Origin: GCA-2731375 sp964462145
Lineage (GTDB): Bacteria > Pseudomonadota > Alphaproteobacteria > GCA-2731375
Length of the DNA: 24,329 bases
Assembly (NCBI GenBank): GCA_964462145.1
Contig: CAYWYB010000035.1
Span: 1 to 24,329 of the forward strand
Direction of reading: 5' to 3'
This document shows, piece by piece, positions 7,844 to 15,542 of the stretch (its first letter is position 1; every line of letters starts with the position of its first letter). The notes under the pieces are model-generated. The model made no database searches, was not told the DNA's origin, and saw nothing but the letters and a program-made list of their open reading frames with translations. The position numbers and the translations under genes are program-made.

Positions 7844-8761
7844 GGCCGAGTGCGCCAGGGCCTGATTTAATAGCCGCCACAGGCGCGGCAAATGCTCCAG
7901 ATATTCGGGCCGGCCCTGGGCCGCCAGACGCGCGAAGACCGCAATCACCCGAACATGGCGTTGGACCGCCAGCACCGCGTAAGACGTTTCGAATGCGGCG
8001 CCGTCCATCTCGGGAAACGCGGCGCAATAGCGTGACAGACAGGCCGCCGCGACCTCTTCGCCAACGCCCCGGCGGGCGTCCTGCAACAGCGATACCAGGT
8101 CGTAGCTGACCGGACCGATACCGGCATCCTGAAAATCGATCAGGCCACAGGCCCGCACGCCCGGCCGTTCCGGCAGCCGGAACAGATTGCCCGCGTGAAA
8201 GTCACGCAGCAACAGGGACTGCGGCACCACCAGCGCCTGGTCCAGAGGCGTTTCCCAGGCGTCCCGGAAGTCATTCTTGATTGTTTCGTCCACGGGACCA
8301 AGAACGGTGGGAAGATAGGTCTCGCAAAACAACATGGTTTGCTGAAGGAACAGGACCTGATCAAAGACAGGTAAATCCGTCGGCGGCGGGGCGCTGAAGT
8401 TTCGGTGCAGATGGATCAGGGCATCGGTGGCCAGTTCATAAAGCGGCAACGCCGGCGCGCCCGCATCCAGAAGCGCGCTGTATGTGTCGTCGCCGAAATC
8501 TTCCACCAATAACAGACCCTGGCCCGGATCAACGGCCAGGACAATCGGCACCGACAGGCCCGCGTCATTCAGCAATCCGGCAATCTTGATAAAATCATCA
8601 TGGCTCTCCCCCGGCGGTACGATTGCCAGCAAGGCCCGTCGGTCACCCTGGATCAGGCGTTCATAGCGCCGGGTGGAAGCATCACCGGCCAGCGGCGTGC
8701 GAATAGCGTCGTGCCAACCCTGCCGCCGCATAAAGGCGGCGTCTTCGCCCCTGCCTACCAT
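7769..8761 (-). CDS. amgK: AmgK-type N-acetylmuramate/N-acetylglucosamine kinase (aminoglycoside phosphotransferase fold)
   Basis: A 330-residue APH-fold kinase predicted to phosphorylate MurNAc/GlcNAc at the anomeric carbon for peptidoglycan recycling. Seen: LAGDASTRRYERL (24-36), typical of the family N-terminus; LLVEDFGDDTYS (84-95) hinge; the catalytic loop LRDFHAGN (185-192) with Asp187; and LIDFQDAGIGPVSYDLVSLLQD (207-228) with metal-binding Asp209. Placement directly after tsaE supports the name. The ATG at 8761 overlaps the tsaE stop by 7 bases; the frame continues to 8893 but that part is tsaE antisense-frame sequence. The normal partner murU is not downstream. The 3' end overlaps the GT87 gene by 75 bases on the opposite strand. 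Substrate is inferred from family and context. Confidence 0.82.
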   Translation of the reverse strand: MVGRGEDAAFMRRQGWHDAIRTPLAGDASTRRYERLIQGDRRALLAIVPPGESHDDFIKIAGLLNDAGLSVPIVLAVDPGQGLLLVEDFGDDTYSALLDAGAPALPLYELATDALIHLHRNFSAPPPTDLPVFDQVLFLQQTMLFCETYLPTVLGPVDETIKNDFRDAWETPLDQALVVPQSLLLRDFHAGNLFRLPERPGVRACGLIDFQDAGIGPVSYDLVSLLQDARRGVGEEVAAACLSRYCAAFPEMDGAAFETSYAVLAVQRHVRVIAVFARLAAQGRPEYLEHLPRLWRLLNQALAHSALSEVAAWFRQHVPAAVEADQQSRQ

Positions 8762-9228
8762 GGTGTTCGCCAGCGTTCGGCGTCCGGACCTATTGCGCAC
8801 AGCACCAATTCTCGACTGGCGCCGTCGTTGGTGTCGGAGAGATGAATTTCGATACGATTTTCGGGCTGCCAGGGCCCTAGACGGTCCGGCCATTCGATCA
8901 GGCAGATGCCGTCGGCGAAGGCGTCCTCAATACCCAGTTCGATCACTTCATCGGACGTGCTCAGACGATACAGATCGAAATGCCAAACCATGCCCCGCGC
9001 GGTGTCGTAGGTCAGCAACAGATTGAAGGTTGGACTGGGAATTTCCTCCTCGACCGCCAGGGCACGCAGAAAGCCGCGGGCAAAGGTGGTCTTGCCGGCG
9101 CCCAGATCACCGTACAAGCAGAATACATCGCCCGGCCGGCTCAATCCTGCCAGGGCCGCCGCCGCCGCCGCCGTTGCGTCCGCGTCCCGCAGGACGCGCC
9201 GGCATTCAACTGTTTGTACGGCGGTCAA
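8755..9228 (-). CDS. tsaE: tRNA t6A synthesis ATPase TsaE
   Basis: A 157-residue P-loop ATPase that works with TsaB, TsaC and TsaD to make threonylcarbamoyladenosine at tRNA position 37. Motifs: Walker A GDLGAGKTT (40-48), SPTF (65-68), HFDLYRL (83-89) and LIEWPDRL (110-117). The length is normal. The start is a TTG at 9228 that overlaps the divL stop as TTGA; no in-frame ATG lies upstream within reach, so coupling to divL translation is likely. A (GCC)6 tract, read on this strand as alanine codons, encodes the poly-alanine stretch near residues 19-25. Confidence 0.93.
   Translation of the reverse strand: MTAVQTVECRRVLRDADATAAAAAALAGLSRPGDVFCLYGDLGAGKTTFARGFLRALAVEEEIPSPTFNLLLTYDTARGMVWHFDLYRLSTSDEVIELGIEDAFADGICLIEWPDRLGPWQPENRIEIHLSDTNDGASRELVLCAIGPDAERWRTPW
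9155..9172. repeat. (GCC)6 trinucleotide tract inside tsaE
   Basis: Six perfect GCC units encode a short poly-alanine run in the N-terminal part of TsaE. A unit gain or loss would keep the frame and only change the alanine count. Probably a product of GC-rich codon use. Confidence 0.6.
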
Positions 9229-11618
9229 TCCCCATCACCGTAGGCGGCGGTCGCCGCGGCGACATCCTGCTTTGGCGGCAGGAAACAGGTCACCCGGGTA
9301 CCTTGGCCCAGAGTGGAGTCCAGTTGCACGTGCCCGCCGTGCAGCTCGACAAAGCTTTTGACCAGGGACAGGCCAAGCCCGGCGCTGCGTTGCCGGTCGG
9401 ATGGATTCGCGCGGGCAAATTTCTCGAACACCGATTTCTGATCCGCTTCACTCATGCCGATGCCGTTGTCGGCGATATACAAACCGATCTCGCCGTCCTG
9501 GCGCAGGGCGCCGATATTGATGATACCGCCGGGATTGGAAAATTTCAGGGCATTGCTCAGCAAACGGTACATGACCTGTTTGATGCGGCGCTCATCGCCT
9601 TCAATGGCGCCGAAATCGTTGGGACATTCCAGCACCAGCCGCAGTTTCTGCTTGCTTGCCGGCTCCCGCGCCAGGGTCATGACATTTTCCAAAACCTCGT
9701 GAACGTCAAACAGATTGACGTCCAGGTCCATCTGCCCGGCTTCGACACTGGCCAGGTCGAGGATGTTGTTGATCAGGTCCAGCAACTGGTTTGACGAGAA
9801 CAGAATGTCGGCGGTGTATTCCTTCTGCTGCTCGTTCAGGGTGCCGAAGAATTCGCTGCCCAGAACTTCCGTGAAGCCGATGATGACGTTCAGCGGCGTG
9901 CGTAATTCGTAGCTGACGTTGGCCAGGAATTCCGACTTCAATCTGTCCGCCGCCTCCAACGCCTCGTTGCGCTCCAACAGGGCCATCTCGACATTGACGC
10001 TGTCGGTCACGTCCACATAGGTGAAAAGGGCATTGCCGTCGGGCAGGGCGACAGAGGCAAAGTCGATGACGATATCGTCACGCCGGCGCATCCGGCCCGA
10101 GATGTTTTCCCGCGCCGTTGCCTGCGAAATCAGTATGTCGCGAATTTTGGGCCAATCCTCGGTTTCGGCCAAGACCGGGCGCACCGCCTCGACAATCTCG
10201 GAAATATGCGGCTCGCCCACCAAATCGCTTTCATCCAGTTGCCAGATGCGGGCGTAAGCGGAATTCGCCAGTTTCAGACGTCCATCGCCACCAAAAACGG
10301 CGACCGCTTCATACAGATTATCCAGGGTTTCCTGCTGCACCGCGATCAAGGTGTTGTAAGAGCGCTCCAGGACCAGGGAATCGGTTATATCCTCAGCCAG
10401 AAACAACAGTCCGCCGAACGGATGCGGCGAGATAACCTGGCGCAGAACCCGGCCATCGGGCGCGTAAATGACATCTTCGCGGGTTTCCAGCAGGTCCGTG
10501 TAAAGACGCATGAAGCCTTGTTTGTAGGCGGGAAAATCCGTCTGCTCCGGGATCCGCCGGCCTTCGCGCAATTCCTCCAGGACTTCGCCATGGGTCGGGT
10601 CGCGGTTCAGCCAGTCCTCGTCGAGCTGCCACAATTCAGCAAAGGCCTTGTTGTAGTAGGATAGTCGCTTTTCCGGCCCGAAGATCGAAATCGCGGTGGA
10701 GAGATTATTCAAGACCTCGGCGTGCGCGTCGATATGACGGCTCAATTCGACCTGGGCCTCCTCGACCTGGGTGATATCGTGGACAAAGCCGATAACAGAG
10801 GCACCATCAGCGGCGGCTGTCTCGGTGACTTCCAGGGTACGGCGCTGGCCGCCGACTACGAAATGACGGCTTTCACTGACGCTGATGCCATCGCGCTGGG
10901 CCTGTTCCGCCAAGGTTTGCGCCTGATGCGGTATTAGCGGCGTTTCAACTTCGAAGCCGCCCGCGGCGATGACGTCGGCCACGCTGGCATTGACCAAAGT
11001 GGCGTAGGCCTGGTTGCACCAGACCATGACCAAATCGGCGTTCCGGCGGTAAACAGGCACGGGCAGATCCGCCAGCAGGTCGTTCAAGACATTCAGGTCC
11101 TGGGTGACGGCGGCCAACTTGGCTTTGCTATCAAGAGCCGCCGTTCGCACCGCGTATGCTTCAGCGCCGATATCCCGCAGCCAGACGATAGCCGCGAAGG
11201 TGCCGCTTTCGTCGCCCGGCTGGCCCCGCACTTCGATTATGGTCTCGCCATCGGCGGCATTTAATTCGCAATGAAACGGCTCGCCGTCCTGGCGCAGAGC
11301 GGAGACTTTCACTTCCAGGTCGCCATATTCATCGGCCGCAATAAAAGGCGACAGGTCTTCCAGAGAGGTGAATTCCTCGCGCGGCAGATCGAACAGTGTC
11401 TGTAGACCACGAGACCAGATGCCGCCATCCGCCAGCCAGGCGATGAAACCGCCATCGGCCAGATTCTCCAGGGCCCGCTGGCGGGCAACCAGTGCGGCGG
11501 CGGCATTGCCGGCCTCCGCCAGCCTCCGCTTACTTTTCTGTCCCTGCAGCCATAACCCGAGGGCGAGGGCAAAACCCACGCCCGCGGCCACGGCGAACAA
11601 AGTGGTCAAGCCGGCCAT
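9225..11618 (-). CDS. divL: DivL-type PAS sensor kinase homologue with Tyr instead of His
   Basis: A 797-residue protein: N-terminal membrane segment (about 5-25), several PAS-like regions (about 50-150, 175-285, 300-415, 430-540), then a histidine-kinase-like HisKA and HATPase module. At the phosphorylation site the sequence reads FLANVSYELRTPLN, so Tyr570 (codon TAC at 9909-9911) replaces the usual histidine, as Tyr550 does in Caulobacter DivL. The ATPase part keeps the N box (Asn689), G1 DNGIG (717-721) and G2 GLGLSLVKSF (747-756). In Caulobacter, DivL modulates CckA and so CtrA activity, controlling polarity and the cell cycle. Position between ahcY and tsaE is the usual divL location. 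It is 85 bases after ahcY and overlaps tsaE by 4 bases. Confidence 0.9.
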   Translation of the reverse strand: MAGLTTLFAVAAGVGFALALGLWLQGQKSKRRLAEAGNAAAALVARQRALENLADGGFIAWLADGGIWSRGLQTLFDLPREEFTSLEDLSPFIAADEYGDLEVKVSALRQDGEPFHCELNAADGETIIEVRGQPGDESGTFAAIVWLRDIGAEAYAVRTAALDSKAKLAAVTQDLNVLNDLLADLPVPVYRRNADLVMVWCNQAYATLVNASVADVIAAGGFEVETPLIPHQAQTLAEQAQRDGISVSESRHFVVGGQRRTLEVTETAAADGASVIGFVHDITQVEEAQVELSRHIDAHAEVLNNLSTAISIFGPEKRLSYYNKAFAELWQLDEDWLNRDPTHGEVLEELREGRRIPEQTDFPAYKQGFMRLYTDLLETREDVIYAPDGRVLRQVISPHPFGGLLFLAEDITDSLVLERSYNTLIAVQQETLDNLYEAVAVFGGDGRLKLANSAYARIWQLDESDLVGEPHISEIVEAVRPVLAETEDWPKIRDILISQATARENISGRMRRRDDIVIDFASVALPDGNALFTYVDVTDSVNVEMALLERNEALEAADRLKSEFLANVSYELRTPLNVIIGFTEVLGSEFFGTLNEQQKEYTADILFSSNQLLDLINNILDLASVEAGQMDLDVNLFDVHEVLENVMTLAREPASKQKLRLVLECPNDFGAIEGDERRIKQVMYRLLSNALKFSNPGGIINIGALRQDGEIGLYIADNGIGMSEADQKSVFEKFARANPSDRQRSAGLGLSLVKSFVELHGGHVQLDSTLGQGTRVTCFLPPKQDVAAATAAYGDGD

Positions 11619-11644
11619 CGACCCTGCCCCTATCCTTTATCCTG

Positions 11645-11673
11645 CGCCGCGAAAGCTTAAGCGTCTCGCGGCG
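11645..11673 (-). repeat. GC-rich hairpin between ahcY and divL
   Basis: CGCCGCGA (11645-11652) and TCGCGGCG (11666-11673) form an 8-bp perfect stem around a 13-base loop that itself contains the palindrome GCTTAAGC. It is in the 84-base gap between ahcY and divL. No T-run follows on the minus strand, so it is not a classical intrinsic terminator. It may stabilise the ahcY transcript end or attenuate read-through into divL. Confidence 0.5.
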
Positions 11674-11702
11674 GCAAGACAAGATAGGCGGCGTCAAAGG
11701 CT

Positions 11703-12998
11703 CTAGTAGCGATAGTGCTCGGGCTTGAACGGACCTTGCTCTTGGACGCCAATATAAGAGGCTTGCTCGTCGCTCAAAGTGGTCAGATGCACGCCCAGTT
11801 TCGCCAAATGCAGGGCCGCGACCTTCTCGTCGAGAACCTTGGGCAGGGTGTAGACCTTGCGCTCGTAATCGGCGGATTTTTCCCACAGCTCGATCTGCGC
11901 CAACACCTGGTTGGTGAACGAGGCGCTCATCACGAAGCTGGGATGGCCGGTGGCGCAGCCGAGGTTCACCAAACGCCCTTCGGCGAGCACGATCAGGCGG
12001 CGGCCATCGGGCATCTCGACTTCGTCGACCTGCGGCTTGACGTTGTGCCAAGGGTGATTGCGCAGGGCGTCGATCTGAATCTCGCTATCGAAATGGCCGA
12101 TGTTGCAGACAATCGCCCGGTCCTTCATCTCGCGCAGATGATCGATGGTGATAACATCCTTGTTGCCGGTGCAGGTGACGAAGATATCGCCAATAGAGGC
12201 GGCTTCTTCCATGGTGACCACCTGGTAGCCTTCCATGGCCGCCTGCAGCGCGCAGATCGGATCGATTTCCGTTACCATGACGCGGGCGCCCTGGCTGCGC
12301 AGAGATGCGGCGGAGCCCTTGCCAACGTCGCCAAAGCCGCAGACCACGCCGATCTTACCGGCCATCATCACGTCTGTGGCGCGCTTAATGCCGTCCACCA
12401 GACTTTCCCGGCAGCCGTACAGATTGTCGAATTTCGACTTGGTCACCGAATCGTTGACGTTGATGGCGGGAACCGCCAAAGAACCGTCCTGCTCCATCTC
12501 GTACAAACGGTGCACGCCGGTGGTGGTTTCCTCGGACAGGCCACGCACGTCCTTCATCAGCTCGGGGTATTTTTCATGCATCAACCCGGTCAGGTCACCG
12601 CCGTCATCAAGGATCATGTTCGGGCGCCAGCCGTCGGGCCCGATGATCGTCTGCTCGATGCACCACCAGAATTCCTCTTCCGTCTCGCCCTTCCAGGCAA
12701 ACGTAGGTATGCCCGCCTCGGCCATGGCGGCCGCCGCCTGATCCTGGGTGGAAAAAATATTGCAGGAAGACCAGCGCACTTCGGCGCCCAGGGCGATCAG
12801 GGTTTCCATCAGCACCGCCGTCTGGATGGTCATGTGCAAACAACCGGCGATACGGGCACCGGCCAGGGGCTTGGAAGCGCCGAATTCATCACGCAATGCC
12901 ATCAGGCCCGGCATTTCGGTTTCGGCGATGGTGGTTTCCTTGCGGCCCCAGTCGGCTAGGGAAATGTCGGCAACCTTATAGTCGGTAAACGTGCTCAT
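11703..12998 (-). CDS. ahcY: Adenosylhomocysteinase (S-adenosylhomocysteine hydrolase)
   Basis: NAD-dependent cytoplasmic enzyme that splits S-adenosylhomocysteine into adenosine and homocysteine, keeping methylation reactions running. The 431-residue protein is complete, from DYKVADISLADWGRKE through NVNDSVTKSKFDNLYGCRES, the NAD-binding CGFGDVGKGSAASLRSQGA and NIGHFDSEI to the conserved C-terminal PEHYRY. Its length is near that of the animal enzymes (about 432) and shorter than the 465-470 residue form with an extra insertion found in many other proteobacteria. GGGAGA lies 6 bases before the ATG. It is the first gene of the ahcY-divL-tsaE-amgK series and has a 172-base leader with its own candidate promoter. 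Confidence 0.97.
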   Translation of the reverse strand: MSTFTDYKVADISLADWGRKETTIAETEMPGLMALRDEFGASKPLAGARIAGCLHMTIQTAVLMETLIALGAEVRWSSCNIFSTQDQAAAAMAEAGIPTFAWKGETEEEFWWCIEQTIIGPDGWRPNMILDDGGDLTGLMHEKYPELMKDVRGLSEETTTGVHRLYEMEQDGSLAVPAINVNDSVTKSKFDNLYGCRESLVDGIKRATDVMMAGKIGVVCGFGDVGKGSAASLRSQGARVMVTEIDPICALQAAMEGYQVVTMEEAASIGDIFVTCTGNKDVITIDHLREMKDRAIVCNIGHFDSEIQIDALRNHPWHNVKPQVDEVEMPDGRRLIVLAEGRLVNLGCATGHPSFVMSASFTNQVLAQIELWEKSADYERKVYTLPKVLDEKVAALHLAKLGVHLTTLSDEQASYIGVQEQGPFKPEHYRY

Positions 12999-13004
12999 GA
13001 ATGG

Positions 13005-13010
13005 TCTCCC
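13005..13010 (-). promoter_or_regulatory. Ribosome binding site of ahcY
   Basis: GGGAGA on the minus strand lies 6 bases before the ahcY ATG at 12998, supporting that start. Confidence 0.7.
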
Positions 13011-13022
13011 AAAAAATCATCG

Positions 13023-13054
13023 CGGCGGTTCATAACGGCGGTCCAAACGGCGCC
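13023..13054. repeat. Spaced CGGCGGT repeats in the ahcY leader
   Basis: CGGCGGT occurs at 13023-13029 and 13036-13042, followed by a related CGGCGCC at 13048-13054, giving a spacing of 13 and 12 bases. They lie 25 to 56 bases upstream of the ahcY start, downstream of the candidate promoter. They could be coincidence in GC-rich DNA or a transcribed regulatory element. I do not recognise a SAM or SAH riboswitch here. Confidence 0.35.
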
Positions 13055-13096
13055 GGATGCAAGCCCATATGACGGTTGAAAATCATAGTTGTTGAA

Positions 13097-13132
13097 GTCT
13101 GGAGCGCTATGTAGCAAACAGGCCGCCCAGAC
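13097..13132 (-). repeat. Inverted repeat overlapping the ahcY promoter region
   Basis: GTCTGG (13097-13102) and CCAGAC (13127-13132) form a 6-bp stem that can be extended by three GC pairs past a bulged base. The candidate -10 box lies in the loop and the -35 box touches one arm. As DNA it could be an operator dyad. Confidence 0.35.
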
Positions 13133-13136
13133 GCAA
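13108..13136 (-). promoter_or_regulatory. Candidate sigma70-type promoter of ahcY
   Basis: On the minus strand TTGCGT (13131-13136) and TACATA (13108-13113) are separated by exactly 17 bases, facing ahcY and leaving a leader of roughly 100 bases. This is a pattern match only, in a gap of 172 bases that otherwise holds no gene. Confidence 0.4.
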
Positions 13137-13158
13137 GCATAAAAAAATCTTTATATGT

Positions 13159-13173
13159 TTAATCGTTCATTTA
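13159..13173. promoter_or_regulatory. CtrA-like box TTAA-N7-TTTA
   Basis: TTAA (13159-13162), seven bases, then TTTA (13170-13173): one mismatch from the CtrA consensus TTAA-N7-TTAA. It is just upstream of the candidate ahcY -35 box and overlaps the stop codon of the ligase gene. The region is AT-rich, so a chance match is quite possible. Confidence 0.25.
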
Positions 13174-14361
13174 CTTTTCAAGCACAGCGGATAAGCGCCG
13201 CGCTAGGGCAAAGATAATGCCGCTAAGCGCCAGGGCCGCCATCCACCAGGTTTGCCAGATACCAAAACTGAGATTGGCCACCACCAGACCGCTTAACAGC
13301 AAGCCCGTGGCCGCCGCCCGCACGCTGGCCGGCGGCAAGGCAGCGGCGCGCAGCCACAGGCCGGCCAGCAGCGCCGCCCACAACACGGCGCCGATGCCTC
13401 CCAGTTCCAGCCAGATTTGCAGGCTGGCATTGTGCGGATGCACGCTCATCGCATTGCCGCCACCCGGCAGTTTTCGGTCGCCGCCGGGTATGCGCCGGGC
13501 GGCATCCAGGCCCCAGCCCAGCACCGGCGCCTCGGCGATGCGCTGGGAGGCGAAGTGCCAAATATGCAGCCGGTGCAGGCCGGAATAATGGTTCTCGTCG
13601 AAATAGCCCGCCAGGCGCTCCGGCGCCAACACGGTCGCCGGCAACAGCGGCGCCGCCAGCATGCCGGCCACGACAAACACCGCCAGCAGGCGTTGCAGCC
13701 ACGGCCCGGCCCACCAAGCCAGCACCGCCAGAGGCAGGGCCAGCAACAGCGCCGCCTGATTGCTGTTGGAGACGCCATGCAGGATCACAGCCGCCGCCAC
13801 CGCGACCGCCGCCAAGGCGAAAGCCCGGCGGCCCCGTTGCCAAAGGATGAGAGCGGCGGGCCAGGCGCTGAGCAGCAATAGCGCTTCGGCCCTGTTCAAG
13901 ACCGTTAGGTCGAATTCATCGCGCCGGCCTTGCCAGGCCAGCCATTGATGCCCCGCCAGACCGGACAGGCTTTCCCCGCCCAGCAGCAGCGCGGCAAATG
14001 CGAATGCACCTACCAGCGCCCAGCCCAGGATTTGGCCATCGGTTTTATCCAGATCCTTGAGGCCATCCAGGACGATCAGCGCCGACAGGCTGACGCCGGC
14101 CAGCTTAGCGAACGTGGTCAGGGCCGCCGTCCCGTCCAGGGCCCACAGGGCGGAGAGCAGCGCCCAGGCCGCGATCACGGCAGCGGCCGCGGCGCTGACA
14201 TTCGCGAATGGCCGCCAACCCTGCCCTTGGCGCAATCGCCGTATCAGCAACCAAAGCGCGACAACGAATAACAATGGCACCAGGCCCTTCGGTGCGATCA
14301 CGCTCATGGGCGCAAAGAGAACGGATAGTAGGAATAGTGGCCTGGCTTGGGCGCTTGGCAT
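13171..14361 (-). CDS. O-antigen ligase / Wzy_C-type membrane protein
   Basis: A 396-residue polytopic inner-membrane protein resembling the O-antigen ligase/polymerase (Wzy_C, PF04932) superfamily, which joins or polymerises undecaprenyl-linked glycan on the periplasmic side. After numerous hydrophobic segments comes the large periplasmic loop with Arg264 (GLHRLHIWHFASQRIAEAP, 261-279), GWGLDAAR (282-289) and HPHNASLQIWLELGGIGA (308-325), whose His is the conserved residue of WaaL-type enzymes. Its ATG shares one base with the stop of the preceding GT4 gene (TGATG). It is the last gene of the glycan run. Ligase and polymerase cannot be told apart from sequence alone. Confidence 0.85.
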   Translation of the reverse strand: MPSAQARPLFLLSVLFAPMSVIAPKGLVPLLFVVALWLLIRRLRQGQGWRPFANVSAAAAAVIAAWALLSALWALDGTAALTTFAKLAGVSLSALIVLDGLKDLDKTDGQILGWALVGAFAFAALLLGGESLSGLAGHQWLAWQGRRDEFDLTVLNRAEALLLLSAWPAALILWQRGRRAFALAAVAVAAAVILHGVSNSNQAALLLALPLAVLAWWAGPWLQRLLAVFVVAGMLAAPLLPATVLAPERLAGYFDENHYSGLHRLHIWHFASQRIAEAPVLGWGLDAARRIPGGDRKLPGGGNAMSVHPHNASLQIWLELGGIGAVLWAALLAGLWLRAAALPPASVRAAATGLLLSGLVVANLSFGIWQTWWMAALALSGIIFALARRLSAVLEK

Positions 14362-15542
14362 CAGCCCACATCCGCCCTGGGCAATACCGCATCGTAGGTG
14401 GCCAGGGTATCGGCCACGAAGGCCTCGACGGTAAATTCATCCAGGGCCATTTGCCGGGCCGCCTGGCCCATGGTGCGGCGCAACGCGGGGTCTTCCAGCA
14501 GTTTGCCGATGGCTTCCGCCGTGGCCGCGCCGTCGCGGACGGGGACCAGAAAACCGGTCTCGCCGTGACGCACCACCTCGCGGCAGCCGGGTACGTCCGC
14601 TGTCACGATGGGCAGGCCGCAGGCCGCCGCCTCGATCAGGCCACGGGGCAGCCCTTCGCGGTAAGAGGGCATGCAGATGATGTGGGCCTGGGGCAGCACA
14701 GCCGGCATGTCCGTGCGGAACCCCCACCATTCCACCAAACCGTCGGCCTCCCAGGCGCGAATTGTCGCCTCCGGCACGTCCGTCGGATTTGCCGGGTCGC
14801 GGCGGCCAACCAGGACAAAGCGCGCCTTGGTGCCGGCCGCTTTCAATGTCCGGGCCGCATGGACGAATTCATGCACGCCCTTGTCGCCCAGGATGCGAGC
14901 CGGGAACATTACCACCAGTGGTTCGCCAGGGGATTCGCCAAGAGGCTCATTGGATGGTTCGACAGGAGAAAAGGTCGCCATATCGACGCCGCAGCCCTTG
15001 ATCATCACGGTGATATCCGGGCGCACCAAATCCTGGCCGAGAAACATTTGCAGATCATCCGGATTCTGAAATATCACCCGCCCGTTCGGATGCCCCAGGG
15101 CATAGCGGTACAGCGGTCTGATCAGAGTACGCAGCAGGCGCGCCTGCCAATCGTCGCGGATAAACAGAAAGCCCATGCCGGTGATCGCATGCACCACCGC
15201 GCCCACGCCCAGCAGGCGCGAAACCAAGCCTCCGAAAATCACCGGTTTCATGGCCACATGATGCACCAGATCCGGCTTGATTTGGCGGAGCAGGCGAAAA
15301 CAGCGGGCCATCAGGCGTACTTCGCCAAACAGGTTGCGGCCGCCGCGCTTGAGCGGCAGGTCGTGGTAGTGAAAGCCGCAACCGCGAATGACGCTAACGG
15401 GTCCATCCGCGAACGGGGTTGCCACGTGCACCTCGTAACCGGCTGCCTGGGCCGCCAGGGCCACGGGCAGACGGTGGGTGGTGAAGAACAGCGCTTCATT
15501 CACCAGGAACAGCAGGCGCCGAGAACTATTGGGCTTGCTCAT
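14361..15542 (-). CDS. Family 4 glycosyltransferase
   Basis: A 393-residue cytoplasmic GT-B glycosyltransferase (GT4) predicted to transfer a sugar from a nucleotide donor to a lipid-linked glycan. N-terminal acceptor domain: LLFLVNEALFFTTHRLPVA (10-28) and HHVAMKPVIFGG (94-105), a segment typical of PglA/epsD-like enzymes that act on undecaprenyl-diphosphate acceptors. The donor domain has FPARILGDKGVHEFV (213-227) and the E-x7-E motif with Glu296 and Glu304 (YREGLPRGLIEA). A Pro/Glu/Ser-rich stretch (192-208) links the two. The ATG at 15542 overlaps the asnB stop as ATGA, and upstream in-frame codons to 15602 lie in asnB, so the shorter start is chosen. Confidence 0.88.
   Translation of the reverse strand: MSKPNSSRRLLFLVNEALFFTTHRLPVALAAQAAGYEVHVATPFADGPVSVIRGCGFHYHDLPLKRGGRNLFGEVRLMARCFRLLRQIKPDLVHHVAMKPVIFGGLVSRLLGVGAVVHAITGMGFLFIRDDWQARLLRTLIRPLYRYALGHPNGRVIFQNPDDLQMFLGQDLVRPDITVMIKGCGVDMATFSPVEPSNEPLGESPGEPLVVMFPARILGDKGVHEFVHAARTLKAAGTKARFVLVGRRDPANPTDVPEATIRAWEADGLVEWWGFRTDMPAVLPQAHIICMPSYREGLPRGLIEAAACGLPIVTADVPGCREVVRHGETGFLVPVRDGAATAEAIGKLLEDPALRRTMGQAARQMALDEFTVEAFVADTLATYDAVLPRADVG

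Noticed and set aside
11715..12959. 414-codon open frame on the plus strand
   Set aside because: Fully antisense to ahcY, a complete and highly conserved gene.
12999..13170. SAM or SAH riboswitch in the ahcY leader
   Set aside because: I looked for the known conserved cores and did not find them; only a modest hairpin and short repeats are visible.
13134..13170. Intrinsic terminator after the ligase gene
   Set aside because: There is a T-run on the minus strand but the preceding stem is short and AT-only, so it is not convincing.
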